From positions 1-20,995 of the IMG/VR virus record IMGVR_UViG_3300015192_000033: a DNA stretch of 20,995 bases. One strand, given 5' to 3'. Each line of letters starts with the position of its first letter. Position 1 is the stretch's first letter. The notes under the pieces were generated by a model. That model was not told where the DNA came from. It searched no databases and saw only the letters and a list, made by a program, of their open reading frames with translations. Of this stretch, positions 14,147 through 20,832 are shown in pieces. The position numbers were made by a program, and so were the translations under genes. This stretch comes from a virus.

Positions 14147-15990
14147 CTTCGATCCTCGGCGTCGACGTCAGCCACTACCAGCCGCCCACGCTGCCCTGGC
14201 GCGAGTGGGTCGCGGGCGGGCTGAAAGTTTGCTGCGTCCAACTAACCCACGTTGACTACCCAGAAGGCAACGCCACGGCGCACCTTCAGGCGGCCGCGGC
14301 GGCGGGAGTGCCTTCAATTTCCTGTTACCACTGGCTGGGCGGCGGCGGCGCGAAGGAGTGCCGCTACTTCCTGTCGTTCCTGCCGGCGGGGGCGATGTGG
14401 GCGATGGTGGACGTGGAGGACCCGCGCGCGACCGCCGTGTCTCTCGCGGAGTTCTGCGCCTGGTGGGACGCGCACGAGACGCGGACGCTGGTGCTGTATG
14501 GCAATAACCAGCTCGCGGCGTTCGTGGAAGCGCGGCCGGAGTTGCGCAAGTACCAAGTTTGGTACGCAGCCTATCCGACATTCCCCAACCCCTGCACCGT
14601 GCCGCCGTTCGACAAGCCGCGCAACGTGCCGGCCAGCATCGCCGGGCAGGTGATAGCCTGGCAATATGCTGGCGATAATGGCCGGCTGCCACCTTACGCG
14701 GGCGCGATAGATTTAGATATTTGGTATTCAGTCCCAGGAGTAACTAGCCCTATGACTAGCCCATCCACCGGCTGCCTGATCGGCTTCCACACACAGGGCA
14801 ACAGTGACGCCGTGCCAATCGCGGCTGACTACGCCGCGGCCGGGGCGCGCATTGCCATCATGCTGTCTGACGAGGACGGCGGCAAGGCCATCGACACGCA
14901 GAACACCGTCAAGACGCGCATCACCCGGCTGCAATTCGTGGAGGCCGGCGACGATCACGACTTCGAAGGCGGCGGCGCGGGGCGGCTGGGCTGGTCAGAG
15001 GAGAAGGTGAACCGCTACCTGGCCGGCATCGAGAACATGCTGACCGTCCGGCTGGGCATCGGTGAACTGAACGCGGCCACGCACCTGCAGCTAGGGTGCA
15101 ACGAGTGGGATGCACAGGACGTGGGCGAGTGGCTGCGCACCTTTGACATTCTGGCGCGGGTAGTGGACAAGGTCAATGAAGTCAGCGCCCGGCTGATAGC
15201 GACCAAGGGCCTGGCGCACCCGCTGCGGCTGGCGCCGCCGGCCTTCAACGCGGGCACGCCAAAAACGTGGGCCATGTATCAGGCGATCGCGGCACATCCG
15301 ATCTGGCCCAAGCTGGCAGCCCAGGGCGGATGCATCCTGTTTCACGAGGGTATCGGCTTCAGCCAGCCGTTCGATTGGGGCGAGAACATGCCAGTGGAGC
15401 CGGGCGCGCCGCAAGTGGCGGGCGCGGGCCTCGTCAACTTCCGCGCCTACAACTTGCTTGACCTGCTGGCCCAGCGCGGGCTTGAGATTGATTGGGCCGT
15501 GGGAGAGTGGTATGACGGCCGCAAGCGTGCCGACGATGTTGAGGCGCGGGTTGACAACTTGATCCGCCATGACCGGCTGCTGGCCGGGTCGAAGTGGGCC
15601 CGGCGCTGCCTGGGCTATTGCACTTATGAGCTCACCAACGACCCACAGTCGCCGTGGTGGGAGCAAGACGCAACTCAGATTTGGAAACACCCCAGGTGGA
15701 AAGCCTACTGCGTTTCTGTAAAAGACCGTATCAATGGAATGGAGAATGACGATATGCCTCAGCCACTCTATCACGCCCGCACCCTGATCGACCTCATCCT
15801 GCGGGACGCCTCGGGCGCCGTCGCCGCCGACCCGCTGGCGCAGTCGCCGGACGGCCATGTGGTGCTCAAGGGCACCACGCTGCACATCTACCAGACCGGC
15901 GTGACGGCCGGCGGGTTCACCAACCGCGCCACGGTGACGGCAGACGGAAAGTCAGTTTGGGGCATCGCCAGCGCGATTGTGCGCATCTGA
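14143..15990 (+). CDS. multidomain endolysin / tail lysin: GH25 + second glycosidase-like domain + SH3-like tail
   Basis: A protein of 615 residues starting at GTG 14143, overlapping the hub stop. Residues 1-196 are a GH25 muramidase: GVDVSHYQ at the start, VDVED (89-93) with the catalytic acidic pair, and AWQYAG (172-177) before IDLDIWY. GH25 enzymes cut the MurNAc-GlcNAc bond of peptidoglycan. Residues 204-530 look like a second TIM-barrel glycosidase of clan-A type: LIGFHTQGN opening, CNEWD with candidate acid/base E321, and AVGEWYDG with candidate nucleophile E455. This second call is an inference from motifs. Residues 538-615 end in a small beta domain (HVVLKGTTLHIYQTG) that could be a wall-binding module. 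There is no signal peptide. Two internal ATGs with Shine-Dalgarno sequences fall on the module boundaries. Confidence 0.85.
   Translation: MTSILGVDVSHYQPPTLPWREWVAGGLKVCCVQLTHVDYPEGNATAHLQAAAAAGVPSISCYHWLGGGGAKECRYFLSFLPAGAMWAMVDVEDPRATAVSLAEFCAWWDAHETRTLVLYGNNQLAAFVEARPELRKYQVWYAAYPTFPNPCTVPPFDKPRNVPASIAGQVIAWQYAGDNGRLPPYAGAIDLDIWYSVPGVTSPMTSPSTGCLIGFHTQGNSDAVPIAADYAAAGARIAIMLSDEDGGKAIDTQNTVKTRITRLQFVEAGDDHDFEGGGAGRLGWSEEKVNRYLAGIENMLTVRLGIGELNAATHLQLGCNEWDAQDVGEWLRTFDILARVVDKVNEVSARLIATKGLAHPLRLAPPAFNAGTPKTWAMYQAIAAHPIWPKLAAQGGCILFHEGIGFSQPFDWGENMPVEPGAPQVAGAGLVNFRAYNLLDLLAQRGLEIDWAVGEWYDGRKRADDVEARVDNLIRHDRLLAGSKWARRCLGYCTYELTNDPQSPWWEQDATQIWKHPRWKAYCVSVKDRINGMENDDMPQPLYHARTLIDLILRDASGAVAADPLAQSPDGHVVLKGTTLHIYQTGVTAGGFTNRATVTADGKSVWGIASAIVRI
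14736..14754 (+). promoter_or_regulatory. possible internal ribosome binding site in the lysin (second module)
   Basis: AGGAG (14736-14740) lies 11 bases before an in-frame ATG at 14752 (residue 204), exactly where the GH25 domain ends. The local DNA turns AT-rich. The other two frames carry several stops here. A 412-residue second product, or a relic of gene fusion, would explain it. Confidence 0.42.
15741..15756 (+). promoter_or_regulatory. possible internal ribosome binding site in the lysin (C-terminal module)
   Basis: GGAG (15741-15744) sits nine bases before an in-frame ATG at 15754 (residue 538). The product would be the 78-residue C-terminal module alone, as known for some endolysins that make free wall-binding subunits from internal starts. 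Confidence 0.42.
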
Positions 15991-16031
15991 CGCGCGCGCC
16001 CGCGTGCGCTGGCGTGCGCGAAAGGGGCAGG

Positions 16032-16256
16032 CTAGGCGGGCGGCGGCGGATTGTTGGCGTCCCAGCAGGCTTTGTGCGCCACGCGCCCCCACTCGCTGTA
16101 CCCGGCATAGACAGCGCCGTGCAATTCTTCCAGCGTCGTGAACTCGGCATGGCAGAAGCGGCACTTCTCGCCCAGATACATTGACATAGCCAGCCGAAAC
16201 ATCGCAGGCCGGTTTTCGTCGGTCAGTTCGACGATTGCGATAGCATCAACGGTCAT
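16032..16256 (-). CDS. small zinc-finger-like phage protein
   Basis: A protein of 74 residues. The frame is open further upstream, but ATG 16256 has AAGGGA seven bases before it and overlaps the previous gene's stop (ATGA), so I start there. Residues 31-67 hold KCRFCHAEF and AHKACWDANN. The C32-x2-C35 and H61-x2-C64 pairs would form a zinc-binding knuckle. The C-terminus is proline-rich. It is the last gene of the leftward cassette and ends 41 bases from the lysin stop. Proteins with this pattern are common in phage accessory regions, and no function is known to me. Confidence 0.68.
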   Translation of the reverse strand: MTVDAIAIVELTDENRPAMFRLAMSMYLGEKCRFCHAEFTTLEELHGAVYAGYSEWGRVAHKACWDANNPPPPA

Positions 16257-16948
16257 TCCGTTATCCCTTCCGAAAGCCCTTCTCCGGCCTGTTGGGCCTG
16301 TTGTTGGCGTTGTTTTTGTGAGGTGTTGGTAGTCAAAAGCACTTCCGGGGGCGCTACCCGCATCTGGGGGAGTGGTAGCGTCATGTACTCCCGCTGCCAG
16401 CGCGCCCACGACCAGTCAGGCGCCCAGCGCGTGCCGCCCCGGCTCACCAGCACACCGGCGTCCAGCAGCAGCCCTACCATATCCCCCCATGCGTCCCATT
16501 CAATCACCTGATGCTCCCCGGCCGCCAGGACGCGCACCTGGAAGCCGTACAGCGCCCCGGCGGTGACAAATCGATGGGCGGCTGCGCGCCAGGCGGGAGT
16601 ATAGTCGGGCGCATCGTCCGACGGCTCGCCCACCGGCTCCGCCACCGGCGCCTGCGTGGCGGCCAGGCGCACGGCGGCATCGGCGCGCATCAATTCAGCC
16701 TTCGCATCCGTCAGTTTTCGATTGGACGTGCTGTCGGCAACGTCAACGTCCAGCCGGCGCATATCCGCCCGGATGGACCACAGACCGGCCGCCAGCAGCG
16801 GAAAGCCGAATCCCACGCCCAGACTGGCCAGGTAGATCATGCCGTCCGCTGCCGGCCAGATGAGCCGCGCCAGCCCGGCGGCGAAGAAGCCCGCGCCGAA
16901 CGCGACCACCAGCGGGCCAACGACGCGGGACTCGGAGTCAGTCAGCAT
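16253..16948 (-). CDS. membrane protein with two N-terminal TM helices and cytoplasmic domain
   Basis: A protein of 231 residues. GAAGG lies about ten bases before the ATG, and the start overlaps the upstream gene by 11 bases. Residues 10-30 (VGPLVVAFGAGFFAAGLARLI) and 37-58 (MIYLASLGVGFGFPLLAAGLW) are two hydrophobic helices, consistent with a hairpin. A helical linker follows (DSTSNRKLTDAKAELMRADAA). Residues about 117-190 have a winged-helix-like layout (TPAWRAAAHRFVTAGALYGF, DAWGDMVGLLLDAGVLVSRGG, TRWAPDWSWARWQ). The tail is Gln-rich. I do not know the family. A membrane-anchored sensing or DNA-binding role is speculation. Confidence 0.66.
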   Translation of the reverse strand: MLTDSESRVVGPLVVAFGAGFFAAGLARLIWPAADGMIYLASLGVGFGFPLLAAGLWSIRADMRRLDVDVADSTSNRKLTDAKAELMRADAAVRLAATQAPVAEPVGEPSDDAPDYTPAWRAAAHRFVTAGALYGFQVRVLAAGEHQVIEWDAWGDMVGLLLDAGVLVSRGGTRWAPDWSWARWQREYMTLPLPQMRVAPPEVLLTTNTSQKQRQQQAQQAGEGLSEGITE

Positions 16949-17318
16949 GTATCACCGCCTTCAGCGCGGCGCGGCAGATGGCTAGGGGCGCGGTATCGGC
17001 ACTTACCTTGTTAGTAGCGCCAATGGTGCATTGCCATTCAAGCGGCTGACCAAGCGTCCACCCATTCGAGCGGCGTTGAGTGTGGAAAATGCCCTTGTGT
17101 GTTTTTGGAAAGGCCATCAGAACAGAGAACGCCGCCGCGATGTCGGTGCTGTAGGCAGGCGGCAAGCACGGCTTAGGAGTATCGTGCGGCAATACAATCG
17201 GCGCATGGAACGCACCTGGCTTGCCGAGCCACGGTTCCAAGCCCATCACGTGCTCAGCAATCAGCACATCCAACTCCCGGCCCGCTGGCATCGCGTCAAT
17301 CTCATCGTCAGTCAACAT
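16938..17318 (-). CDS. phage ABA-sandwich domain protein
   Basis: A protein of 126 residues with AAGGG eight bases before the ATG. The N-terminus DDEIDAMPAGRELDVLIAEH followed by VMGLEP, then PPAYSTDIAAAFSVLMAF, and the end ADTAPLAICRAALKAV, match the small alpha-beta-alpha 'Phage_ABA_S' family as I remember it. Members are frequent in tailed-phage accessory regions and have no established function. The start overlaps the upstream 42-codon gene by 11 bases. Here it lies between two membrane protein genes. Confidence 0.75.
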   Translation of the reverse strand: MLTDDEIDAMPAGRELDVLIAEHVMGLEPWLGKPGAFHAPIVLPHDTPKPCLPPAYSTDIAAAFSVLMAFPKTHKGIFHTQRRSNGWTLGQPLEWQCTIGATNKVSADTAPLAICRAALKAVIHAD

Positions 17319-17436
17319 GGCGCTTGCCCTTTCCGCGCCAGATGACCAGGCCGAACAGCACCAGGGCCGCGCCGCCGATGAGCTGCACGGCGGCCGGGAC
17401 GGATGGCAGGTGGATGATGGCGGCGAGTAGTGGCAT
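17308..17436 (-). CDS. 42-residue single-TM protein
   Basis: A short frame encoding MPLLAAIIHLPSV, then a hydrophobic helix VQLIGGAALVLFGLVIW (about residues 17-33), then a basic tail RGKGKRHVD. AGGA lies eight bases before the ATG. It overlaps the next gene by 11 bases, the same length as the following junction. The shape (short N-terminus, one helix, positive C-terminus) would suit a membrane accessory or a small holin-like protein, but it is not next to the lysin in the same direction, so I do not assign it. Confidence 0.55.
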   Translation of the reverse strand: MPLLAAIIHLPSVPAAVQLIGGAALVLFGLVIWRGKGKRHVD

Positions 17437-17446
17437 GTGCGTTATC

Positions 17447-17764
17447 CTAATCCTGTTGGCGCGGCGGTGTCAACTTATTGTGCGCCAGCCATGCCGCCCA
17501 CAGCAAACGGAACAGCGGCTTGTATGCGATGCGCGGCTTTGCCGGTGCATGGGGCAACCTGTCCCTGATAGCCTTCGTGGCTGGCCTGTAGCCGTGTATG
17601 GCCACCTGATAAGCCATTCCCGACGAGATGCCATATTTCGCGCCTACGGCTCTCCAAGTCCCCAGAAGGTCATAGTCAGCCAACAGGCACCTCCTAATCG
17701 CGTTACGAGGCTTAGTATGGATTTGTACCGTCTGACGTCGGGGCGGTGACTTGTAGCCGGTCAT
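17447..17764 (-). CDS. helix-turn-helix DNA-binding protein
   Basis: A protein of 105 residues with an ATGA overlap to the RNA ligase stop. Residues 25-70 read RCLLADYDLLGTWRAVG, AKYGISSGMAYQVAIHGY, PATKAIRDRL. The segment W-x-x-V-G-x-x-Y-G-I-S-x-G-x-A-Y-x-V is a helix-turn-helix like those of small phage proteins. The N-terminus is basic (YKSPPRRQTV), and the C-terminus (RLLWAAWLAHNKL) is hydrophobic and amphipathic. There is no Shine-Dalgarno, so translation probably depends on coupling. Its targets are unknown. Confidence 0.65.
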   Translation of the reverse strand: MTGYKSPPRRQTVQIHTKPRNAIRRCLLADYDLLGTWRAVGAKYGISSGMAYQVAIHGYRPATKAIRDRLPHAPAKPRIAYKPLFRLLWAAWLAHNKLTPPRQQD

Positions 17765-18657
17765 GGCGCAGGCTCAAACGCCAGTTTGGCTAGTTCGTCC
17801 TTGTACCATTCCGCCAATCCCGCCGTGACGCCGCGTTGGATGGTGGGCCAATAGTGCTTGAACAGGGCGTCCCGTATCTCCGCCTCGTATTCTTTCAAGA
17901 TGTCGGCGGGCACTTCGCAGATGAGCAATCCAATGTCACGCGGCGAACCTTCCAGCTTGCCGGCCTCGCGCAAGTGCTGGACAGCCTTTTGATAGCGGGC
18001 GTCGGTCTTGTAAGTCTCGATTAGCTGCTGGGTGAAATCTTTGCCGCTGGGATTGCGCTCTTTCCAGTCTTTCGCGTTGCGCTCCTTGAAATCCTCGGCA
18101 ACGTATTTGCCCACCGCCACTTTCTTCTCAGGCGTGAACAGCGCGTAGTTCTTGACCACCACGCCCTCAATGCGCGTGCCACCCAGGACGCTTTCGGCTT
18201 CGAGTAGCGCCTTGAACATTTCCAAGCTGGTGACAGCGCCATCGAAAACGCAGGGTACACATTCCAGGCCCAGCCGGCCAGCCTCGGCGTGCTTGTCGGC
18301 GTAGCTCAGATATTGCTCCAGGCCGGAGCAAACGTCGAACACAATCAGATTGTGCGCGGGCACGCGGGCGTAAGCCAGGGTGTTGTGTTTGGGCTTTTCT
18401 AGGTATTCACACCGATAGACCCAGTCCGGATGCAGCGGCAGACTGCGCGCCGTGGCTACTGCTGTCTCGAACATCTTTTCCGGCGCGTCAATGTTGAGCT
18501 GCCGGCCCTTGCTCCGGCACTCCAATTGACCGTCAATCAGCGCCATGCTGAATTGGCTGCCGTCCACTTTCTCCTCGACCAACACCGGGCCGCTGAATAG
18601 CTCGGCTATGGCCTTGTGACCTATCGCGTACACACTTGGGTAAGAATAAATTGGCAT
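17761..18657 (-). CDS. RNA ligase (Rnl2-like nucleotidyltransferase)
   Basis: A protein of 298 residues. The frame stays open upstream, but ATG 18657 has AGAGGA with six-base spacing and begins the recognisable domain. Residue K30 in EEKVDGSQF is the adenylated lysine of motif I (K-x-D-G). YRCEYLEKP (81-89) is motif III with E84. LIVFDV (104-109) is motif IIIa. IEGVVVK (163-169) is motif IV. KVAVGKYV (179-186) is motif V. The helical C-terminal part follows. The ligase would seal 3'-OH/5'-phosphate ends in RNA, as in phage tRNA repair that counters host anticodon nucleases. No polynucleotide kinase partner is visible in the window. RNA rather than DNA ligase is inferred from the short size and the motif spacing. 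Confidence 0.85.
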   Translation of the reverse strand: MPIYSYPSVYAIGHKAIAELFSGPVLVEEKVDGSQFSMALIDGQLECRSKGRQLNIDAPEKMFETAVATARSLPLHPDWVYRCEYLEKPKHNTLAYARVPAHNLIVFDVCSGLEQYLSYADKHAEAGRLGLECVPCVFDGAVTSLEMFKALLEAESVLGGTRIEGVVVKNYALFTPEKKVAVGKYVAEDFKERNAKDWKERNPSGKDFTQQLIETYKTDARYQKAVQHLREAGKLEGSPRDIGLLICEVPADILKEYEAEIRDALFKHYWPTIQRGVTAGLAEWYKDELAKLAFEPAP

Positions 18658-18659
18658 AG

Positions 18660-19004
18660 TTATCCTCTCGTCTCCTCGCCGCTGGCCGCCGGTGGCAGCG
18701 CGGCGGCACGTTCCCGCTCGTCCCGGCGTATCACGTCGGCATGACACAAATCAGGACCATACAGGCGGCCCGTTGCATGGGTCGTGTGATAGAAATGGCC
18801 CCTGTCGGCATCGTATTCGGCTGGCGTCCAATGTGGATTGCCACAGTACAAGCACGCAGCCGCGCAATCCCGCTCCAGTTGTTCCGCCCAGCCAACGGCG
18901 AGGCCAGCGGCGAAGCCATTTGCATAAGCGGCGCGTGTTAGTTCGTGTTGGTCTTCAAGTGTCGCTATCTGTTCCAAGGTCAAACCATTTACAATCGTTT
19001 TCAT
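18660..19004 (-). CDS. small Cys/His protein, possible zinc ribbon
   Basis: A protein of 114 residues. The ATG overlaps the upstream stop (ATGA), and the Shine-Dalgarno AAGGGCG lies inside the 167-bp repeat. Residues 8-30 are helical. The core has C47, C51, C54 (CAAACLYCGNPHW), then HFYHTTHATGRLYGPDLCHADV with H70, H73, H76 and C87, likely a zinc site of ribbon type. The C-terminus is charged and Ala-rich. It sits two bases before the ligase gene. No family name is known to me. Confidence 0.62.
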   Translation of the reverse strand: MKTIVNGLTLEQIATLEDQHELTRAAYANGFAAGLAVGWAEQLERDCAAACLYCGNPHWTPAEYDADRGHFYHTTHATGRLYGPDLCHADVIRRDERERAAALPPAASGEETRG

Positions 19005-19167
19005 CGCCCTTGCTCCCCATCCCCCGCCTGCTCCGGAGCAGGCGGGGTGGCGGCGCGAAACGCGGCAATGGCGGCGGCGCCACCCCGCGACTTTCTATCT
19101 GCCGCGCGTTCGGTCATCGCCTTGACAACAATCTGCTGTAGCGCATCCCGTTCCGCCCGGTACCGCT
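19001..19167. repeat. 167-bp direct repeat, copy 1
   Basis: Bases 19001-19167 recur at 20829-20995 with an offset of 1828. I count two differences, at 19037 and 19040 in this copy. The repeat covers the C-terminal 54 codons of a coiled-coil gene, its stop, and the ribosome binding site and start ATG of the following gene. Confidence 0.9.
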
Positions 19168-19435
19168 CGCTCGTCGCCTGCGCGTCGGCCAGGGCCAGGA
19201 CGGCGGCGTCCCGGTCTTTCAGCGCCACAAGCAGCCGCATGTTCGCGCCTTGCAAGTCAGCGCGGCGCGCCATGACGTAAGCCAGTTCGGGCGTGTTGAC
19301 CACTTCGCGCAACTCGTCCCGCTCGGCCAGCGCCTCGCGGAGTTTCCCGGCACAGTCCGCGCCGTCCACGCGGGAGTCTTCGAGCTCGGCGCGCAAGGCA
19401 TCCAGTTCGGTGTACTCAATCTTTACATCGCTCAT
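19001..19435 (-). CDS. coiled-coil protein (paralogue of the partial gene at the window end)
   Basis: A protein of 144 residues. The frame extends to a GTG at 19444, but ATG 19435 overlaps the previous stop (ATGA), as elsewhere in the cassette. Residues 8-115 are nearly all helix with heptad-like Leu/Ala spacing (LDALRAELEDSR, KLREALAERDELREVV, MRLLVALKDRDAAVLALADA, RYRAERDALQQIVVKAM). The C-terminus ATPPAPEQAGDGEQGR is low complexity. Residues 91-144 are identical to the truncated gene at 20829-20995, and DNA identity is 165 of 167 bases. The function is unknown. A role in binding another helical protein or nucleic acid is guesswork. Confidence 0.68.
   Translation of the reverse strand: MSDVKIEYTELDALRAELEDSRVDGADCAGKLREALAERDELREVVNTPELAYVMARRADLQGANMRLLVALKDRDAAVLALADAQATSERYRAERDALQQIVVKAMTERAADRKSRGGAAAIAAFRAATPPAPEQAGDGEQGR
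19022..19047. repeat. 26-bp perfect palindrome near a gene junction
   Basis: CCCCGCCTGCTCC is followed at once by GGAGCAGGCGGGG. The inverted repeat codes for the C-terminal PPAPEQAG of the coiled-coil protein. On the minus-strand mRNA it would form a hairpin about 18 bases before the stop/start overlap with the next gene. Copy 2 of the 167-bp repeat has lost two of its base pairs. Confidence 0.7.
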
Positions 19436-19710
19436 CTCAGCCACTTCGCTTTCTGCTCCGGCGTCATATCTGGGTCGGCGCGCACGGCGTCTTGGAAGCT
19501 CTCTTGCACCGTCACATCGTTGTTATTCAGCCACGCGCACATGCTTGTCGCAGCGTCAGTCTCAAACAGCACCGGGCCGGACGTGTGGCCTGCCGCATCG
19601 CACGCACGCACGGTCCATTTGCCGTCAAGCTGGTAGGCCACGCGCAGGCCATCGCGCATCCACACGGCGCGCCGGTCATGGTTGAACAGGTTTACAACGT
19701 TGAAGTTCAT
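19432..19710 (-). CDS. small protein, unknown
   Basis: A protein of 92 residues with GGAG five bases before the ATG and an ATGA overlap with the gene before it. The N-terminal beta part reads FNVVNLFNHDRRAVWMRDGL, RVAYQLDGKWTVRACDAAG, then PVLFETDAATSMCAWLNNND. The C-terminal helix is SFQDAVRAD-PDMTPEQKAKWLR. The layout (a small beta-hairpin, GKWTV, then a helix) resembles small phage or regulatory proteins, but no known family comes to mind. It is part of the coupled leftward cassette. Confidence 0.62.
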   Translation of the reverse strand: MNFNVVNLFNHDRRAVWMRDGLRVAYQLDGKWTVRACDAAGHTSGPVLFETDAATSMCAWLNNNDVTVQESFQDAVRADPDMTPEQKAKWLR

Positions 19711-20354
19711 TTCGTCTCCGTCCCCTCCCCTCGCCCGTCGGCGGCGGCGGCCAGGGCGGCTTTCGACTTGTCCAATAAATCATCGCCCGTGTCGATTGCA
19801 ACTGTTATCTGGTCAACAATTGCGGCGGCCAAAGTGGGGTATTTATCCATCTGTTCAGCATCTAATTCCAGCGCCCCCCACGCAGCACCACACTCACCTG
19901 CCCAAAATTTGTTATCACGATTTTGGCGGCAGCGCGTCAGCAGCGCCAGCGCCCGCGCGCGATAAGTCGTTCCGCGCCGCTCCTGCTCAAACGCCAATCG
20001 TTGCCACACACCACTAGCGGCCAATGTTGCATTGATGTTGTGAGTTGCGCGCTCCAGCCGGGCGTGCAGAGCGTCCACTTCGCTCTGCAGCTCAGCGACC
20101 TTCTGCGACCGCTCCGCGTGCGCCGCCTGCCACTGGTCGCGCTCCGCGGTCACCGCCAGCAAAGCCGCTTCGTTTTTAGCCCATTCCGTGTGCACAATGG
20201 CATTGGCGCGCAGCGCTTCGTCCAGTTCGGCAATCAGCGCGGCGGCTACGTCATCCAGCACCGTGATAGGCAGATACTCGCGGCGCATCCGTGAGCGGAT
20301 CAAGTTCACAAGGTCGGTAGCCCGCTGCTCCGCCGTCAACGTGTCGTTAGCCAT
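19707..20354 (-). CDS. coiled-coil protein with TTYRARALALL motif
   Basis: A protein of 215 residues starting at ATG 20354 with a strong GGAGG five bases upstream. A longer frame to 20387 has no such site. Residues 35-115 form a long coiled coil (AAALIAELDEALRA, KNEAALLAVTAERDQWQAA, SQKVAELQSEVDALHARLERA). Residues 128-139 hold GTTYRARALALL, a motif repeated in the next gene upstream in the operon. Residues 145-215 are an Ala/Asp-rich helical end. The N-terminal region (DLVNLIRSRMRREYLPI) is helical and basic. It overlaps the upstream gene by 8 bases. Function unknown. Confidence 0.65.
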   Translation of the reverse strand: MANDTLTAEQRATDLVNLIRSRMRREYLPITVLDDVAAALIAELDEALRANAIVHTEWAKNEAALLAVTAERDQWQAAHAERSQKVAELQSEVDALHARLERATHNINATLAASGVWQRLAFEQERRGTTYRARALALLTRCRQNRDNKFWAGECGAAWGALELDAEQMDKYPTLAAAIVDQITVAIDTGDDLLDKSKAALAAAADGRGEGTETK

Positions 20355-20832
20355 TCGTGCCTCCGTCTGCGGCCAGGGCAGCGTCAATCAGTTCAACTGT
20401 CCTAGCGACAGCTTCCGCGCTGGCGTCATGGCTGGGATACTCAGCCGTCACCGCTTGACGTATGTCGTCCAGCAGCCCGGCCAGCGAGTCGCCGCGTGCT
20501 TCGGCGGCGGTAGCGCGGGCCTGAGCACCGTAAGCGTTCGCCTTCCACGTCTCGCTCGCCCAACGATGATGTGCCGCCTGCTTCAGCAGCGCCAGGGCGC
20601 GGGCGCGGTAGGTCGTCGCCTTTTTGGACATAGCCAGGACGGTCCACAAATCTTTCGTGTTCAATTCCTGCGCCGCCGCCAGTTCGGCTCGGCCAGCGGC
20701 GAGCACTGACGCAATCTCGTCACAAATGGTACAGCGCCGACGCCAAACAATGTCGTTGACACTGCGCGCGCCGGGCGGGGCTGAGCCAACGGTACTTTTG
20801 AACTGATCCGGGTGCTTGCAGTTCTCGCTCAT
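20347..20832 (-). CDS. zinc-finger-like N-terminus plus helical TTYRARALALL domain
   Basis: A protein of 161 residues. The ATG overlaps the stop of the partial gene before it (ATGA), and the Shine-Dalgarno AAGGGCG lies in the second repeat copy. Residues 5-37 hold CKH and RCTICDEI, a C5-x-H7 plus C34-x2-C37 metal site, with SVNDIVWRRRC typical of short phage zinc-ribbon proteins. Residues 42-66 are helical, and 73-83 hold TTYRARALALL, shared with the gene at 19707-20354. The remaining residues (LAGLLDDIRQAV, AVARTVELIDAALA) are helical. It may be a modular paralogue of that gene with a different N-terminal domain. Confidence 0.65.
   Translation of the reverse strand: MSENCKHPDQFKSTVGSAPPGARSVNDIVWRRRCTICDEIASVLAAGRAELAAAQELNTKDLWTVLAMSKKATTYRARALALLKQAAHHRWASETWKANAYGAQARATAAEARGDSLAGLLDDIRQAVTAEYPSHDASAEAVARTVELIDAALAADGGTNG

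Noticed and set aside
15991-16031. Bidirectional terminator between the converging lysin and leftward cassette
   Set aside because: The 41 bases contain a GCGTGCGC direct repeat, but I see no stable inverted repeat with a U-tract on either strand. Termination here may be Rho-dependent or absent.
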